This document shows positions 36,931-48,489 of a stretch of DNA of 64,000 nt, piece after piece (the first letter of the stretch is position 1; each line of letters begins with the position of its first letter). Both the position numbers and the translations under genes were made by a program. The DNA lies in contig JBCFYV010000001.1 in NCBI GenBank assembly GCA_039000515.1, positions 49,782,184 to 49,846,183 of the forward strand, given 5' to 3'. Below the pieces are notes generated by a model. That model made no database searches. It worked only from the letters and a program-made list of their open reading frames with translations, and was not told the DNA's origin. The stretch is from Timema cristinae (Eukaryota > Arthropoda > Insecta > Phasmatodea > Timematidae).

Positions 36931-38392
36931 AGCACAAACGAATGTTGAAAACAGAATTTTGTTATGTTTTGTTTTTCAATATGTGGCTAGCTTGAGCTCA
37001 AGGTGGATCACCTTAATTAAATGTTATCTAAAAGGCCTAGTTTTAAAGCACAAAAGTTCATTTTCGGGCTCTTATGAGCACAAACGAAGCTAAAACGAAT
37101 GGCGATAACAGAGTTTTGTTACATTACTATTTAAAATGTGGCAGAAAAGCTTGAGCTCAATTTGTTCAGGTTACGCTTTAGGGAAGATTCAAGTTAGCCC
37201 GCCACATTAATTGTTCTCAAGATTTTCTAATTTTAGTGCACAAATTTTCATTTTAGGGCACATATGAGCACAAACTAAGCACAAAACAATGGCGAGAACA
37301 AAATTTTGTTGTTTTGTTTTCAATATGTAGCGGGCTTCCTTGAGCTCTAGTGGGATCGCCTTCATTAAATGTTATATAAAAGGCCTAGATTCTTAGCACT
37401 AACGGTCATGTTCGGGCACATTTGAGCACAAACGAAGAACAAACGAATGGCGAAAACAGAATTTTGTTAAAATAATATTTAAAAATGTGGCGGGCCAGCT
37501 TGAACTCTATTTTTCTACAGGTTATGGTATAGGGAAGGCTCAACCTAGCCCGCCACATTAAATGTTATATAGTATGCCTAATTTTAGAGTACAAATATTC
37601 ATTTTCGGCCACATATGAGCACAAATGAAGTTTAAACGAATGGTGAAAACAGAATTTTGTTAAAATAATATTAAAAAATGTGGCGGGCCAGCTTGAACTC
37701 AATTTTTCTACGGGTTATGGTATAGGGGAGACTCAACCTAGCCCGCCACATTAAATGTTATATAGTATGCCTAATTTTAGAGCACAAATGTACATTTTCG
37801 GGCACATATGAGCACAAACGGAGCACAAAATAATCGCTAAAACAATTTTTTTATATTTTTTGTTTTTAATATGTGGCGGGCTAACTTGAGCTCTAGTGGG
37901 ATCGCCTTCATTAAATGTTATCTAAAAGGCCTAGATTCACAGCACTAACGTTCATGTTCGGGCACATATGAGCACAAACGAAGAACAAACGAATGGTGAA
38001 AACAGAATGTTGTTACATTGATATTTAAAAATGTGGCGGACCAGCTTGAACTCTATTTTTCTACAGGGAATGCTCAACCTATCCCGCCACATTAAATGTT
38101 CTCTAGATTTTCTAATTTTAAAGAACAAATGTACATTTTCGGGCACATATGAGCACAAACGGAGCACAATGGATTGACTTAAATAAATTTTGTTATGTTG
38201 TGTTTTTCAATATGTGGTGGGCTAGCTTGAGCTCAAGTTGGCCCGCCACATTAAATATTTTCTAAATTGGCCAGTTTCACAGCACAAATGTTCATGTTCG
38301 GGCACATATGAGCACAAATAGAGCACAAACGATTAGACAAAAAAAAAAAATTCAGCAATGTGGCGGGCCAACTTAAGTCACGTCAAACAAGG

Positions 38393-38956
38393 TTATGTTC
38401 TTATCTTTCAGGGCAGACAGAGATAAGTGAAGGTCAACACAATTTACATTACATTTCCTTATTATTAGTTCTTCGTATCTAACTTTTGTTGTAATCTAGG
38501 TTAGCTATCATTAGTGTTAAGATATCTCACTGAGCTTGTTATGTTTTCCACAATACCCTCAATAACCCCAGCTGGTCTTTGAACCCCGACCTTTCCTCAC
38601 CGGTAGACCAGCTCTTAAGGAAAGGAAAAGGCACCACCTGTAATCAAAGGAGAGGGTTATAGAACACATCCACTACTTGTATAGGGAGGGGGGGGGGGGC
38701 GTACCCGAGTTGACTGCGACAAACTTCACCACGTGGGGCAGTCAATAAAAACAACACTTGTATCGAACATGTGCGGGTGTCGGGATGGTAGTAACAACTG
38801 TTGCTGACAGTTGAGGGACGCACTCCTCGGTACAATGACACCCTCTACTTGGGATACAACTCGGGGTGCAAGGGAACGGGGATTAAGGTCCGTATTATTT
38901 AAAAACATTTTTGGAACAAAAACATTTGACCCACATTAAAGAAAGTTTATGTTTGT
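38393..38956. other. unassigned DNA
   Basis: No gene supported. A weak tRNA-like head may lie on minus at about 38565-38620 (GGTCGGGGTTCAAAGACC). A G run at about 38688-38699 is followed by a CpG-richer stretch to 38880. Confidence 0.35.
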
Positions 38957-39190
38957 TTTAGCTCCGCGTTCGGGCTAAACGCCTATGTACTAATTACACT
39001 AATATGTTATAGATTGGGAAGGCTGAATTTAAGTAAGTGTAATCACATTTGCACGGAGGGAAACCATTTAGGTAAAACCTACTTCATAACACCCGACTGG
39101 TATTGAACCTCAATTTCCCCGTCTTCAACAGTCTAATTTTTCGTGGAATTAGCGTCCTAGACAGTGCGGCCACTGAGGTGGGTAGTGAAA
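38957..39190 (-). mobile_element. SINE-1, near full length
   Basis: Minus-strand order: CACCTCAGTGGCCGCACTGT, TCTAGGACGCTAATT, B-box region GAGGTTCAATACCAGTCGGG, TGTTATGAAG, TTTCCCTCCGTGCAAATGTG and tail ATTAGTGTAATTAGTACATAGGC with TTTAGCCCGAACGCGGAGCT. Confidence 0.75.
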
Positions 39191-39659
39191 TATGGGGTCA
39201 GTAGATAATCTATGTTTAGTTTAATTTTCTCTTGATATTAACCCAAATATTTCTTAAATATCCATCATGAGCACCGTGAAACCTTACTAGGACTTTTTAT
39301 CTTTATTTAAAAGTACATCTTCAAATAACGCAATGATCATTACATATATTCAATAACCGTTTACATACAATGCGTAGAAAATAAAACTAAATATATTTAC
39401 AGAAGCAAGGTTTAATTTATTTTGGTCAAAAAAAGGTTTTTGTGTTATAAAAACTGCTGAAACGCTGCACTCAAATTAAGTTCCCTTTATTTGGCCTGAA
39501 TGAGAGCAAATTATATCCTAACGACCATGTTTGGAACAAGATTAGTGTGTCTAGCTTTGACCTGAAAGACTAGGGTTATATCTAACAGACAAGCTTTACC
39601 TTGGATAAATTACGCTGAATCTCCTCGAAAGATCTCAACATTTCCATCTTTAACACAAT
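39191..39659. other. AT-rich DNA, no gene seen
   Basis: No supported feature between the two SINEs. Confidence 0.45.
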
Positions 39660-39812
39660 CATTATTATTATTATTAGCACCGCGTCTTACTACCCGTTCG
39701 GGTTATACGCACTTACGCTAATGTGTAATGGTAGTGTGATTGTGAGATGAAATGAAGGACCTACAGTTTAACGTGGAATCCGAACCACGGTGGCGACCTG
39801 GCATTCCAATTT
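39660..39812 (-). mobile_element. SINE-2, 5' truncated
   Basis: Begins with the (ATT)n complement of the TAA tail, then GCACCGCGTCTTACTACCCG and GTGTAATGGTAGTGTGATTG, and the hairpin CGTGGAATCCGAACCACG. The element stops at CTGGCATTCC, so the tRNA head is missing. It resembles the truncated copy at 30547. Confidence 0.85.
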
Positions 39813-39965
39813 AACACAATCGTAAATAGCACTCTTCTAAGCTTCCCCTAAAATACATTCATAAATCTTGATGCAATACACATTTTGGATTTCTATTTAT
39901 TTTAAACTGTTGGAAACAAAAATCACCGATGTATTTTCATTACTAAAGTGTAGTGTCACAAAGCT

Positions 39966-39969
<4 letters not shown>

Positions 39970-40021
<52 letters not shown>
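39970..40021. repeat. (TG)26 dinucleotide repeat
   Basis: An uninterrupted TG run of about 52 bp. It explains the cysteine-valine run in a 60-codon ORF here, which is not a gene. Confidence 0.95.
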
Positions 40022-40023
<2 letters not shown>

Positions 40024-40524
40024 AGAGAAGGGCTGAAGCCCTTCCATTGAAGGTTTATGTTAGATACATTATTAATAGAAAATTTGTATTCCTAGAAACT
40101 AGGTAAATATTTGACTAGATTATTTGGAAATGCTGGCGCTTTAATCAACATCAAGGTCAGTTTTAATTTATTGCCAAGCCATAGACTGATCTAGAAATGC
40201 AAGGTTTAGCGCTGCCTTCTGGCGTTACAATGCCAACACTGAAGAGCAGATGTAATTTACTATATTAATTTCGGAAAAGACAAACCTCTAAATAAAGTCT
40301 TAACACGGTTCCATAATGTGTGTTTGTCACAAAAACAATAACATGTTGGGGATCAAAATAATAACTTAATTTAAAAATAATCTTATTTATTGAAAGCTCC
40401 ACACAAAGCTGTCATTATGACGACGCCATTGATGATATTCTAAACAAAAGTGGAGCTATCAGTGTTCGAGACCTCACAAATAGGAAAATGGACCACAACA
40501 GCGGACAAGTAGACTAAGATGTCA
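40022..40524. other. unassigned DNA
   Basis: No recognisable feature between the TG run and the next SINE. Confidence 0.45.
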
Positions 40525-40690
40525 AGCTCGTTTAATCCAGTGACTGAGAGTTTGAGGTTCGAATACTGGCCAGGTATACTAAGGATGTTTTTTCCAAAAT
40601 GATCTTTTTCCTCTCCTTCCACAAAAATCGGATACATTTTGTATAAAACTGTACCTTACTCGTAAGGATGATCCATTAAAAATATTAATT
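40525..40690 (+). mobile_element. SINE-1, head incomplete
   Basis: B box GAGGTTCGAATACTGGCCAG, GTATACTAAGGATGTTTTTT, CTCTCCTTCCACAAAAATCG and ATAAAACTGTACCTTACTCG in family order. Confidence 0.65.
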
Positions 40691-40714
40691 TAACGACATG
40701 TTTTAGCACAGCTA

Positions 40715-40880
40715 TGCCTGTCCTTGGTGTCTTACTACCCGTCCGGGCTATCCACATATTTACACCAATAGATTAAGGATGAGGGCGGTAAGATTTTACA
40801 GAAGTGCACACGCATTTTAGTGAAGTGAAATTAGGAAAATATGTATGTAAACGCACTCTTAGTCGATCCGGTCGGTGTTT
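40715..40880 (-). mobile_element. SINE-1, 3' half
   Basis: GGTGTCTTACTACCCGTCCG, GGCTATCCACATATTTACAC, GGATGAGGGCGGTAAGATTT and GTGCACACGCATTTTAGTGA are the reverse complement of the family 3' half. It lies tail to tail with the copy at 40525. Confidence 0.6.
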
Positions 40881-41065
40881 GAAACCCAACCTCCCTGTTG
40901 AGGTACTTTTTGATTTAAAGCGATAAAAAAAAATTGCGATACCATAATCTCGATTCAATAAAGCAAATCAAATGATTTTGAGTTGATAATCACAATTATT
41001 ATATTTTATCTCATTGCCTGCCATAGTCCGGAATCTTAGTCTTACATTCATATAAAACTTGACAC

Positions 41066-41285
41066 TCTTCGGTGGTGGAATGGTCTAAGGCGTCACTCTC
41101 ACAATAGACTAGGCTACCAATAGCAGGACGATTGGGCTTGGATCCCGATTGAATGGCTGAGGATATTTTGTCTAGTCTACCTCCACGCAAATACGGATAC
41201 ACTTACCTTAAATTTAACCTTCCTCGTTCGATAGCATAATTGGTACATATGGGTACATCCCGAACAGTTTGTAAGACTGGTGCTA
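41066..41285 (+). mobile_element. SINE-1, near full length
   Basis: GGTGGAATGGTCTAAGGCGT, CACTCTCACAATAGACTAGG, a B-box-like GGGCTTGGATCCCGATT, CTACCTCCACGCAAATACGG and tail CCGAACAGTTTGTAAGACTG with GTGCT. Confidence 0.75.
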
Positions 41286-42789
41286 AGAACACTTTCTCTT
41301 TAAGTTTGGATTTTGATTTCTCCTATAGGTAAAGCATTGTGACTGTGAATGTTTTCATCCTTTAGGATTAGAAGGAACTTTACTTTCTAAGTGCTCCTTG
41401 TATGTATACAGCTGTTGTCACTCTGTATGCTACAGCGGTAATGGTTGATGGATTTTTTTCAAACTTAGGCCTAGTATTTAGATTTTATATGGTTATACAT
41501 CAAGGCCTAATAATTACTTTGGCTCTTGCCCTAAAATTATAGATAATTATACTAATAACAGATTTTTGTAAATTCAACACTTTAAAAAAAAATTGCTAAA
41601 ATAATTGTTTTGTTCAAACTAAAAACCTGGGAAGTTTTTTTACATCGTCAATAGCCAATGTATAGGCCTACTTGTTTTTGAAGAACAAATTATTTAATAT
41701 TAGTTTACTGGTGAGCTATTTTTTGAAAATCTGAACAATTTAAAAAAAAACTCTAAAAATTTTGTTTAAAATAGTATCTGGGGATGTTTTTACATATCAA
41801 ATAAGGACTCATGTTAATTTTATAACCATTATTATTTAAGTATATTTTAAAAATTAGAAATTTTTGATAATTTGGATATTCTAGGAAATGACCTTGACGA
41901 TTTTATTTAAAATGTATATCTGTCGAGTACTTTAAGGATAAATAGTGGAGTATACTTGTTTTGTTTAAGATAAAAATTGATTTAAGGGCATTTTACTGAT
42001 TTTTTAAAATTTGAAATTTAAATATAAAAAGTATGTACGTTTTTGTCGAACAATTGGTTTTATCGCGGTACAGCTATAGCCTGTTTAAAGTCACTATTCG
42101 TCCTACACGGTCGTGAGCACCTAATGTCAAGGACTTGTCACGCATGTGCTGAGTTTTCCCGCGCGCGGGACTCACCAGAGGGTCCGTGCTATGTGCCCCC
42201 ACGTGGCACGTATGCTCGGGACGTGTGTCTGTTCGGGGGGGGGGGGGGGGCATATGTGGGGAGGAGGGGGCGCCAAGCAAAAGACTCGCTGGTGAAGGAC
42301 CTTGTCTCCACACGACAACTCTTCTCTATGTCTGTCACTTATCCTAATAGACACACAAAACACACACACTTGCATGCTCTGCTCATGCGCACTACTAGCA
42401 CCGTTTTATCCGTACTCCCCCTCCTGTTAACTGTCTGGGGTATACACATACTTACTTCGATTTAATTATATTATATTAATTATATTATATATCTGGAATG
42501 CCTTTGTTCTACCATAATCCAATATATAGTAGGTTTCTGTTAGAAAAAAGGGCCTTACAGACAGCTCTTCGTAAATAAACGAGGCTACACTTACACTAGT
42601 GGAAGGAGAGTGGGAAACAATATATTTAATAACAAACACCCCTCTGTACAGCGCCCGGTCTTTTAGCCCCAAACTCACCCTTAATATTTAGTCCACACAC
42701 AATATTTCGTGTGAGAATACTATAATTTAGAAGAAGCGTACCATCATTTGAGTGTAGGGAGAGTGAGGTACCGTTTACAAAACACCCCC
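41286..42789. other. unassigned DNA; faint repeat near 41590-41940, G run at 42235
   Basis: Motifs such as TGTTTTGTTCAAACTAAAAA and TTTGTTTAAAATAGTATCTG about 155 bp apart hint at a very degenerate tandem repeat. The stretch 42040-42430 is CpG-richer with a G run at about 42235-42250. A 140-codon plus ORF across the G run (42043-42465) has no recognisable domain and depends on the exact length of the run. Confidence 0.4.
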
Positions 42790-43172
42790 TCAGAACACCC
42801 AACCGAGATCCAAACCCAAACATTTAGTCCCAGGCCCAAATAGGATTATATCAAAGACTTTGTCCACGCTTTCCTCATTGAGCGGTAGTTTCAAGTCACG
42901 TCTAGCTGCCCCACGTGTTTGCCAAGTGATGATGATGGTGGTGTGTGGGTGGTTGAGTGCAACCTGTTGCTGTAAGAAGCTATGTGAAGAGGACACATCT
43001 GTCACGGAACACAGCAGCTCCCTGCAACGCTCGTGCTCAGCTGGGAGAGATTGCTTGTTCTTGTTGGTCGTATCGTTTAGCGTCGACGTGAGATTCTTCA
43101 TCAAGTACATTACTAGGAGGTTATTTAGAAGGTCGAGTCTACTTTGATCATCAAAACTAGACTTGAATCTTA
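42790..43172 (-). CDS. candidate exon of unknown function (weak)
   Basis: The minus frame is open from about 43172, just beside a SINE-1 tail, down to a TGA at 42790. The first ATG is at 43108-43110, giving 106 codons; the open frame extends about 20 codons further upstream. The upstream part contains DDQSRLDLLNNLLVMYLMKN, a plausible amphipathic helix, then LTSTLNDTTNKNKQ. The region has more even base composition than its neighbours. No known domain is recognised. A 95-codon ORF on the opposite strand (42860-43147) is equally long, so the coding strand, and whether it codes at all, is uncertain. Confidence 0.2.
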
Positions 43173-43187
43173 TATTTTCTTTTTTAT

Positions 43188-43425
43188 TAGCACCACATTC
43201 TGCTACCCTTTTGGATTATAAGCATACGTAATAATTACTACGCTAATATGTTACGGTTGAAGAAGATTGAATGAGTAGGAAGTATACCCCATTTTCAATG
43301 GAATGTAAAAAAAACAGCTTGAGTACACCCAACCGGGATTATAACCCCGATCTTGCATCATCAACAGTCTATTTATTGCGAGAGTGACGCCCTAGACGGC
43401 TATGCCAGAGGTGGGAAGCTTGCGG
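43188..43425 (-). mobile_element. SINE-1, near full length
   Basis: Minus-strand order: CCTCTGGCATAGCCGTCTAG, GGCGTCACTCTCGCAATAAA, B box GGGGTTATAATCCCGGTTGG, GTGTACTCAAG and the tail ATATTAGCGTAGTAATTATT with GTAGCAGAATGTGGTGCT. Confidence 0.78.
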
Positions 43426-43519
43426 GCTTTACAGGTGTCCGCTGTGGACGTTTAGCATATTGATCAATAATTATATACCTTAAACAATAAATTATTCTCA
43501 AACAGAGTGATTCTGAGTA

Positions 43520-43640
43520 ATTCAAAACCTGCTTCAGTGGCGCATGGTATTAGGCGTCACTCTCACAATATAAAATACTGCTGATGAAAGGCAAATCGGG
43601 TTTGAATCCCGGTCGGGTGTGCAGAGGGTGGATATATCCA
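43520..43640 (+). mobile_element. SINE-1 head
   Basis: CAGTGGCGCATGGTATTAGG, CGTCACTCTCACAATATAAA and B box CGGGTTTGAATCCCGGTCGG, then GTGTGCAGAGGGTGG. The 3' body is missing. Confidence 0.7.
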
Positions 43641-44163
43641 CTATCATATCATCTATTATTTGTCATTTGAGACCAATACGAGCCCTCAGCGCAACGCCGG
43701 CTCGAGTCTGAATCATCGATAGTTTCGCACCTGTGTTAATTGCTAGTGTAGGAGTCCAATGAAGTAGGCAAATATTCACCAATATTTTTCTAACCATTTC
43801 CAAGCAGTCAGAAAGACATCCCTATTTCTAATTGTAGCTTTACATTTACCAAATTCTATAGTTTTCCCGTCCCTGAACTTTTTTAGTAAAACTTTATCTA
43901 AAATCAAATAACTCTTTATTTAAATCGTTCGTTTCGACCTTATTCATTTTTCTCATTCTAAATAACAAGATGAGACATTCCCCGCTTGAGCCTTGAGATG
44001 ATCTAAATATCCGCACGTCAAGAGAAATGATCTGGAGGTCTCCAGCCAACTGGGGGTAGGTTTGGAACCTTATAGCCCCTCCTCGGAGCTGGCCAAGGGC
44101 CATGAAAAGGTGGGGGTGATACTAGGTAGGCTGCCTCTTTATAATGTTGTCAGCGTTTACTGT
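43641..44163. other. unassigned DNA
   Basis: No gene supported. A 69-codon minus ORF at 43894-44103 has no recognisable domain. Confidence 0.4.
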
Positions 44164-45905
44164 ACGTGAAGTTTGTGACCTTGTGAGACATCTGTGAAGT
44201 GTGTGGCCTTCTGAGACATCTGTGAAGTGTGTGGCCTTGTGAGACATCCGTGAAGTGTGTGGCCTTGTGAGACATCTGTGGAGTGTGTGACCTTATGAGA
44301 CATCCGTGAAGTGTGTGACCTTGTGAGACACCCGTGAAGTGTGTGGCCTTATGAGACATCGGTGAAGTGTGTGACCTTGTGAGACATCCGTGAAGTGTGT
44401 GGCCTTGTGAGACATCCATGAAGTGTGTGGCCTTGTGAGACATCCGTGAAGTGTGTGACCTTGTGAGACATCCGTGAAGTGTGCGGCCTTGTGAGACATC
44501 CGTGAAGTGTGTGGCCTTGTGAGACATCTGTGGAGTGTGTGACCTTATGAGACATCCGTGAAGTGTGTGGCCTTGTGAGACATCCGTGAAGTGTGTGGCC
44601 TTGTGAGACATCCGTGAAGTGTGTGACCTTGTGAGACATCCGTGAAGTGTGTGACCTTGTGAGACATCCGTGAAGTGTGTGACCTTATGAGACATCCGTG
44701 AAGTGTGTGACCTTGTGAGACATCCGTGAAGTGTGTGACCTTGTGAGACATCCGTGAAGTGTGCGGCCTTGTGAGACATCTGTGAAGTGTGTGACCTTGT
44801 GAGACATCCGTGAAGTGTGTGACCTTGTGAGACATCCGTGAAGTGTGTGACCTTGTGAGACATCTGTGGAGTGTGTGACCTTATGAGACATCCGTGAAGT
44901 GTGCGGCCTTGTGAGACATCTGTGAAGTGTGTGACCTTGTGAGACATCCGTGAAGTGTGTGGCCTTGTGAGACATCTGTGAAGTGTGTGACCTTGTGAGA
45001 CATCCGTGAAGTGTGTGACCTTGTGAGACATCCGTGAAGTGTGTGGCCTTGTGAGACATCCGTGAAGTGTGTGACCTTATGAGACATCCGTGAAGTGTGT
45101 GACCTTGTGAGACATCCGTGAAGTGTGTGGCCTTATGAGACATCCGTGAAGTGTGTGACCTTGTGAGACACCCGTGAAGTGTGTGGCCTTATGAGACACC
45201 CGTGAAGTGTGTGGCCTTGTGAGACATCTGTGGAGTGTGTGACCTTATGAGACATCCGTGAAGTGTGTGGCCTTATGAGACACCCGTGAAGTGTGTGGCC
45301 TTATGAGACATCCGTGAAGTGTGTGACCTTGTGAGACATCCGTGAAGTGTGTGACCTTGTGAGACATCCGTGAAGTGTGTGACCTTGTGAGACATCTGTG
45401 GAGTGTGTGACCTTGTGAGACATCTGTGGAGTGTGTGACCTTATGAGACATCCGTGAAGTGTGTGACCTTGTGAGACATCCGTGAAGTGTGTGGCCTTAT
45501 GAGACATCTGTGGAGTGTGTGACCTTATGAGACATCCGTGAAGTGTGTGGCCTTATGAGACACCCGTGAAGTGTGTGACCTTATGAGACATCTGTGGAGT
45601 GTGTGACCTTGTGAGACATCCGTGAAGTGTGTGGCCTTATGAGACATCCGTGAAGTGTGTGACCTTGTGAGACATCTGTGGAGTGTGTGGCCTTATGAGA
45701 CACCCGTGAAGTGTGTGACCTTGTGAGACATCTGTGGAGTGTGTGACCTTGTGAGACATCTGTGGAGTGTGTGTGCCTTGTGAGACATCCGTGAAGTGTG
45801 TGGCCTTGTGAGACATCTGTGGAGTGTGTGACCTTGTGAGACACCCGTGAAGTGTGTGGCCTTGTGAGATACCCGTGAAGTGTGTGGCCTTATGAGACAC
45901 CATGA
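44164..45905. repeat. 28-bp minisatellite, about 62 copies
   Basis: Unit GTGAGACATCCGTGAAGTGT followed by GTGACCTT, with frequent variants TCTGTGGAG, ACCCGTGAAG, GTGGCCTT and ATGAGACA. The 28-bp period is kept almost without indels. Because 28 is not a multiple of three, a frame returns every three units (28 codons), giving overlapping minus ORFs of up to 293 codons of an MSHKVTHFTDVSQGHTLHGC type. These are by-products. Confidence 0.96.
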
Positions 45906-45929
45906 AATGACAAGTTGTCTTCCAATGCC

Positions 45930-45982
45930 AAAAGGTTTATCACCTCCACACTAGACCATGTGGCCACTGAAGTGGACTTATA
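45930..45982 (-). mobile_element. SINE-1 head remnant
   Basis: CACACTAGACCATGTGGCCA followed by CTGAAGTGG is the reverse complement of the SINE-1 start (CAGTGGCC-CATGGTCTA). Only the A-box side is recognisable. Confidence 0.5.
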
Positions 45983-46167
45983 TTTTATTGAATGTGGGCA
46001 GATACAGCCAAAAATAATTTTAGTTTCTTCTAGGGAACAACACATTTTACCATTTATTAATATATGTCCACACTTAATAAATGGATTTATTAAATTATTA
46101 TCATAACCAGCTCCAATTAATTTTTCTTTAGAATGTAGACTCTAATCTATTGTAATCTCATATTTTA

Positions 46168-46480
46168 ACGGGCCCAGTGGTGTAGTGGAGAGTGCACCTG
46201 GCTATTAGTCTAGGGGTCCCGGGTTCGATACTTGGTTGGTACTTTGGCTATTTTCCCAGAGAGCTAGTTTTAAGAGTTTCCACTGGTTCCACACCCTCAT
46301 ACTCACTATCACCATCATCTCATTTCATCGGGACGTAGAAAGAGCCTCCACGGAAAGGACGTACAATTAGTACGTTTGGGTGTCCCCTGGGCAACAGCAC
46401 ATTAGTATTGGCTGATCTTTCCGCTACTGGGCTATGAGTGATGTAACCCAGACAAGCGATATTATGTTATCATCTAATCT
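46168..46480 (+). mobile_element. SINE-3, tRNA-derived
   Basis: Starts GGGCCCAGTGGTGTAGTGGA (A box) with GGTCCCGGGTTCGATACTTG (B box), then a long body including CATCTCATTTCATCGGGACG, GCCTCCACGGAAAGGACGTA and GGTGTCCCCTGGGCAACAGC. It ends in an AT-rich ATATTATGTTATCAT. Head and body differ from SINE-1 and SINE-2, and this is the only copy seen here. Confidence 0.75.
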
Positions 46481-47589
46481 TTTCAATACTTCATCAATAT
46501 ACAAATCCTAACAATCCCATCATGTTAGTGCAAGACTTTGGACACAAACATTCTAATTCAAATAATTTAGTTCAAATAAACAATATGATCGTTTAGCTAA
46601 CAAAACACGTCTTTATTGTGAAAATTGTAACTCTAAAAGAAATCAGTTTATCACTCAGCTGCTCTCTTGAGCTCGTGTTCTTACCTTAACAAAACCAGCC
46701 TATCTTCCAGATTACATTTTTAACACGTGTTTGTGTTAGGTATTATATACTCAATTAATACATCATCTATTCTTTCAGACGCCATCTTTAACACGGACTA
46801 ATGTTAGGAATTTATATCCTCAATTCTTCTGATCGTTCAGCCTCATCTTAAAAAATAAATCTTCTGATCATTCATCCGACATCTTGAACACTTGTTACTA
46901 TTGTGGAGTCTATCTTCAAAGAAATCAATCAATGAAATACTCAATCACCATCTTTAACAGTTTTCATATTGATAATTCTAACAAATCGGCTGTTCCAAAA
47001 CCCGCTATTTTGAACACGTGTTCCAAACGGTTGAATATTTGTCTCGACTGGTTGTCACAAACAGTATGGTGCACGAGAGAGGGTTAATATACGACTCAAT
47101 AGGAGAAAAAAACAGGTCCGAGTCCAAACCGGAAGAATGAGTAGTCTTTTGTCAATGTATACTATTTCAGACTCCATACTGCTTCATCAATTCGAGTTTA
47201 TAGACGATTAAATTGAGTAACATGATATTTGCTCTCTTCTAATTTGTATCTTCCTCGAGATGTTTGGAGGTACTAACAAGGCTAATCTCTCGTGCGTCCT
47301 CCTCAACAACTAAAATCACTCAAGTGTGCATCCAGTTCGTTAGAAGGTTGTCTTCTGCTAAGCTATTGATACGCGCCAGTCTATAATTAATAACCATGTT
47401 ATAGTAGCAACTCCCCTTCATCGCGCCGGTCTTATTTCAATTTGTCTCAATCCTCCACTTCCTCTCTCGCCAGCACAACGCAACAAGTCCACAAGTCATC
47501 GTCCCTAGCGCTCGCGTCCTCACTCTTCATTAGGAGTGTTTGTTTGTGTCTTAAAACTCAAACTCGTTCACGTCGTTTTTTACTAACAT
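46481..47589. other. unassigned DNA
   Basis: No gene supported. Phrases such as CATCTTTAACAC, AACACGTGTT and TTCAATTCTT recur irregularly between 46650 and 47050, possibly an old degenerate repeat. Confidence 0.4.
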
Positions 47590-47813
47590 TCAATTTTCAT
47601 AAAAAGGGCTTTATCTGACAGCCAGAAAAGTTACCAAATTTACGTTCATATAGACATACGTCAGGTCATGCGATGTGCAGCAGTCACGTTTGATTAATAT
47701 TATCAATACTTGTAAAATACAACTAATAATATTGTAGAATATTTTCAGTATTGAATAGGAAAAAAATGTATGTATTCTCTAAAAGACTCTTCCTATGAAG
47801 ATTGAACTATACC
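47590..47813. repeat. dispersed repeat X, copy 1
   Basis: Shares AATTTTCATAAAAAGGGCTT, ATCTGACAGCCAG, GTCATG and a right end TCTTCCTATGAAGATTGAAC with the segment at 54893-55107 in the same orientation, over about 215 bp. No coding, tRNA-like head or clear terminal inverted repeat. Confidence 0.65.
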
Positions 47814-48104
47814 TTTTAGCTTGCCCTTATAATATACCAACCGTTTGACCCTTTTTCTTCTCACGGGTAAGTGGGGGTATGTCGCTACAAAACTATATTG
47901 AATTAGGACGTTCAACAACAGGTGACCAACGTTGTTAAAGTTCCTGACTGTACACTCTTGAACTAACTTTGGCATTCCCAAGATAATTATTGCGATAAAT
48001 GAATTAAATCTTTGAATTTTCTTACCAAAATCCCAAGCAGAGTACACAAATGAACGCAATGTTGGCCTAAGCACGATAATGTTTTTTTACAATTTTTTTT
48101 TCTA
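47814..48104. other. unassigned DNA
   Basis: A 93-codon minus ORF (47793-48074) overlaps dispersed repeat X at its end and shows no recognisable domain. No gene is called. Confidence 0.35.
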
Positions 48105-48260
48105 ATCACTACGTCTTACTACCTGTTCAGACTATACGCATATGTACTAATTACGTTAATGAGCTAAGGATGAATAAGGTGGAATTTTATAGGAAATGTA
48201 CCCGCATTTGAATAGAGGAAGCGTGAAACCTAGCCCCTTGTATATTGCAACGTTAGTTCC
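48105..48260 (-). mobile_element. SINE-1, 3' half
   Basis: CGTCTTACTACCTGTTCAGA, CTATACGCATATGTACTAAT, GGATGAATAAGGTGGAATTT and GTACCCGCATTTGAATAGAG in reverse-complement family order. The head is missing. Confidence 0.65.
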
Positions 48261-48489
48261 TCCTTCCAAGTCCTCGAATAAGTTTTGAATTCAAACTTTT
48301 AGGACTGTAATATATTATTTTAACACTAACATATAGGATATTCATGATTATTTAAATTATAAGCTCTCAGGACTCAAGGAGTTAATTTGTTGTTGCTATT
48401 TTATTCTCATCGGTGGGCAAGGACACAAAGGATGATGAAAATGTTGTGTTTGATTCCCGGACGAGTGTAATTTATTTTCATAAGGGGCT

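Larger units (their letters stand above)
33495..38383. mobile_element. 4.9-kb foldback-type DNA element with long subrepeated inverted arms
   Basis: The left terminus ACGTGACTCAAGTTGGTCCG and the reverse complement of the right terminus ACGTGACTTAAGTTGGCCCG match almost exactly. CAAACAAGG is repeated on both outer sides (33486-33494 and 38384-38392), a perfect 9-bp target duplication. The arms, about 1.1 kb left and 1.4 kb right, are inverted copies built from subrepeats of about 160-200 bp. Each has a TGTGGCGGGC/GCCCGCCACA inverted pair and GTTTGTGCTCATATGTGCCC. There is no transposase ORF, so it is non-autonomous. A 9-bp duplication is typical of Mutator-like elements; foldback/Galileo-like elements share the subrepeated-arm design. 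The superfamily is undecided. Confidence 0.88.

Noticed and set aside
41011..41202. 63-codon minus ORF
   Set aside because: It lies on the reverse strand of a SINE-1 copy.
42043..42465. 140-codon plus-strand ORF with a glycine run
   Set aside because: It depends on the length of a G homopolymer at about 42235-42250, has no recognisable domain, and is matched by ORFs on the opposite strand.
44150..45903. Minus-strand ORFs up to 293 codons in the 28-bp array
   Set aside because: Three 28-bp units make 28 codons, so frames recur in all three phases and overlap each other. They are a repeat by-product.
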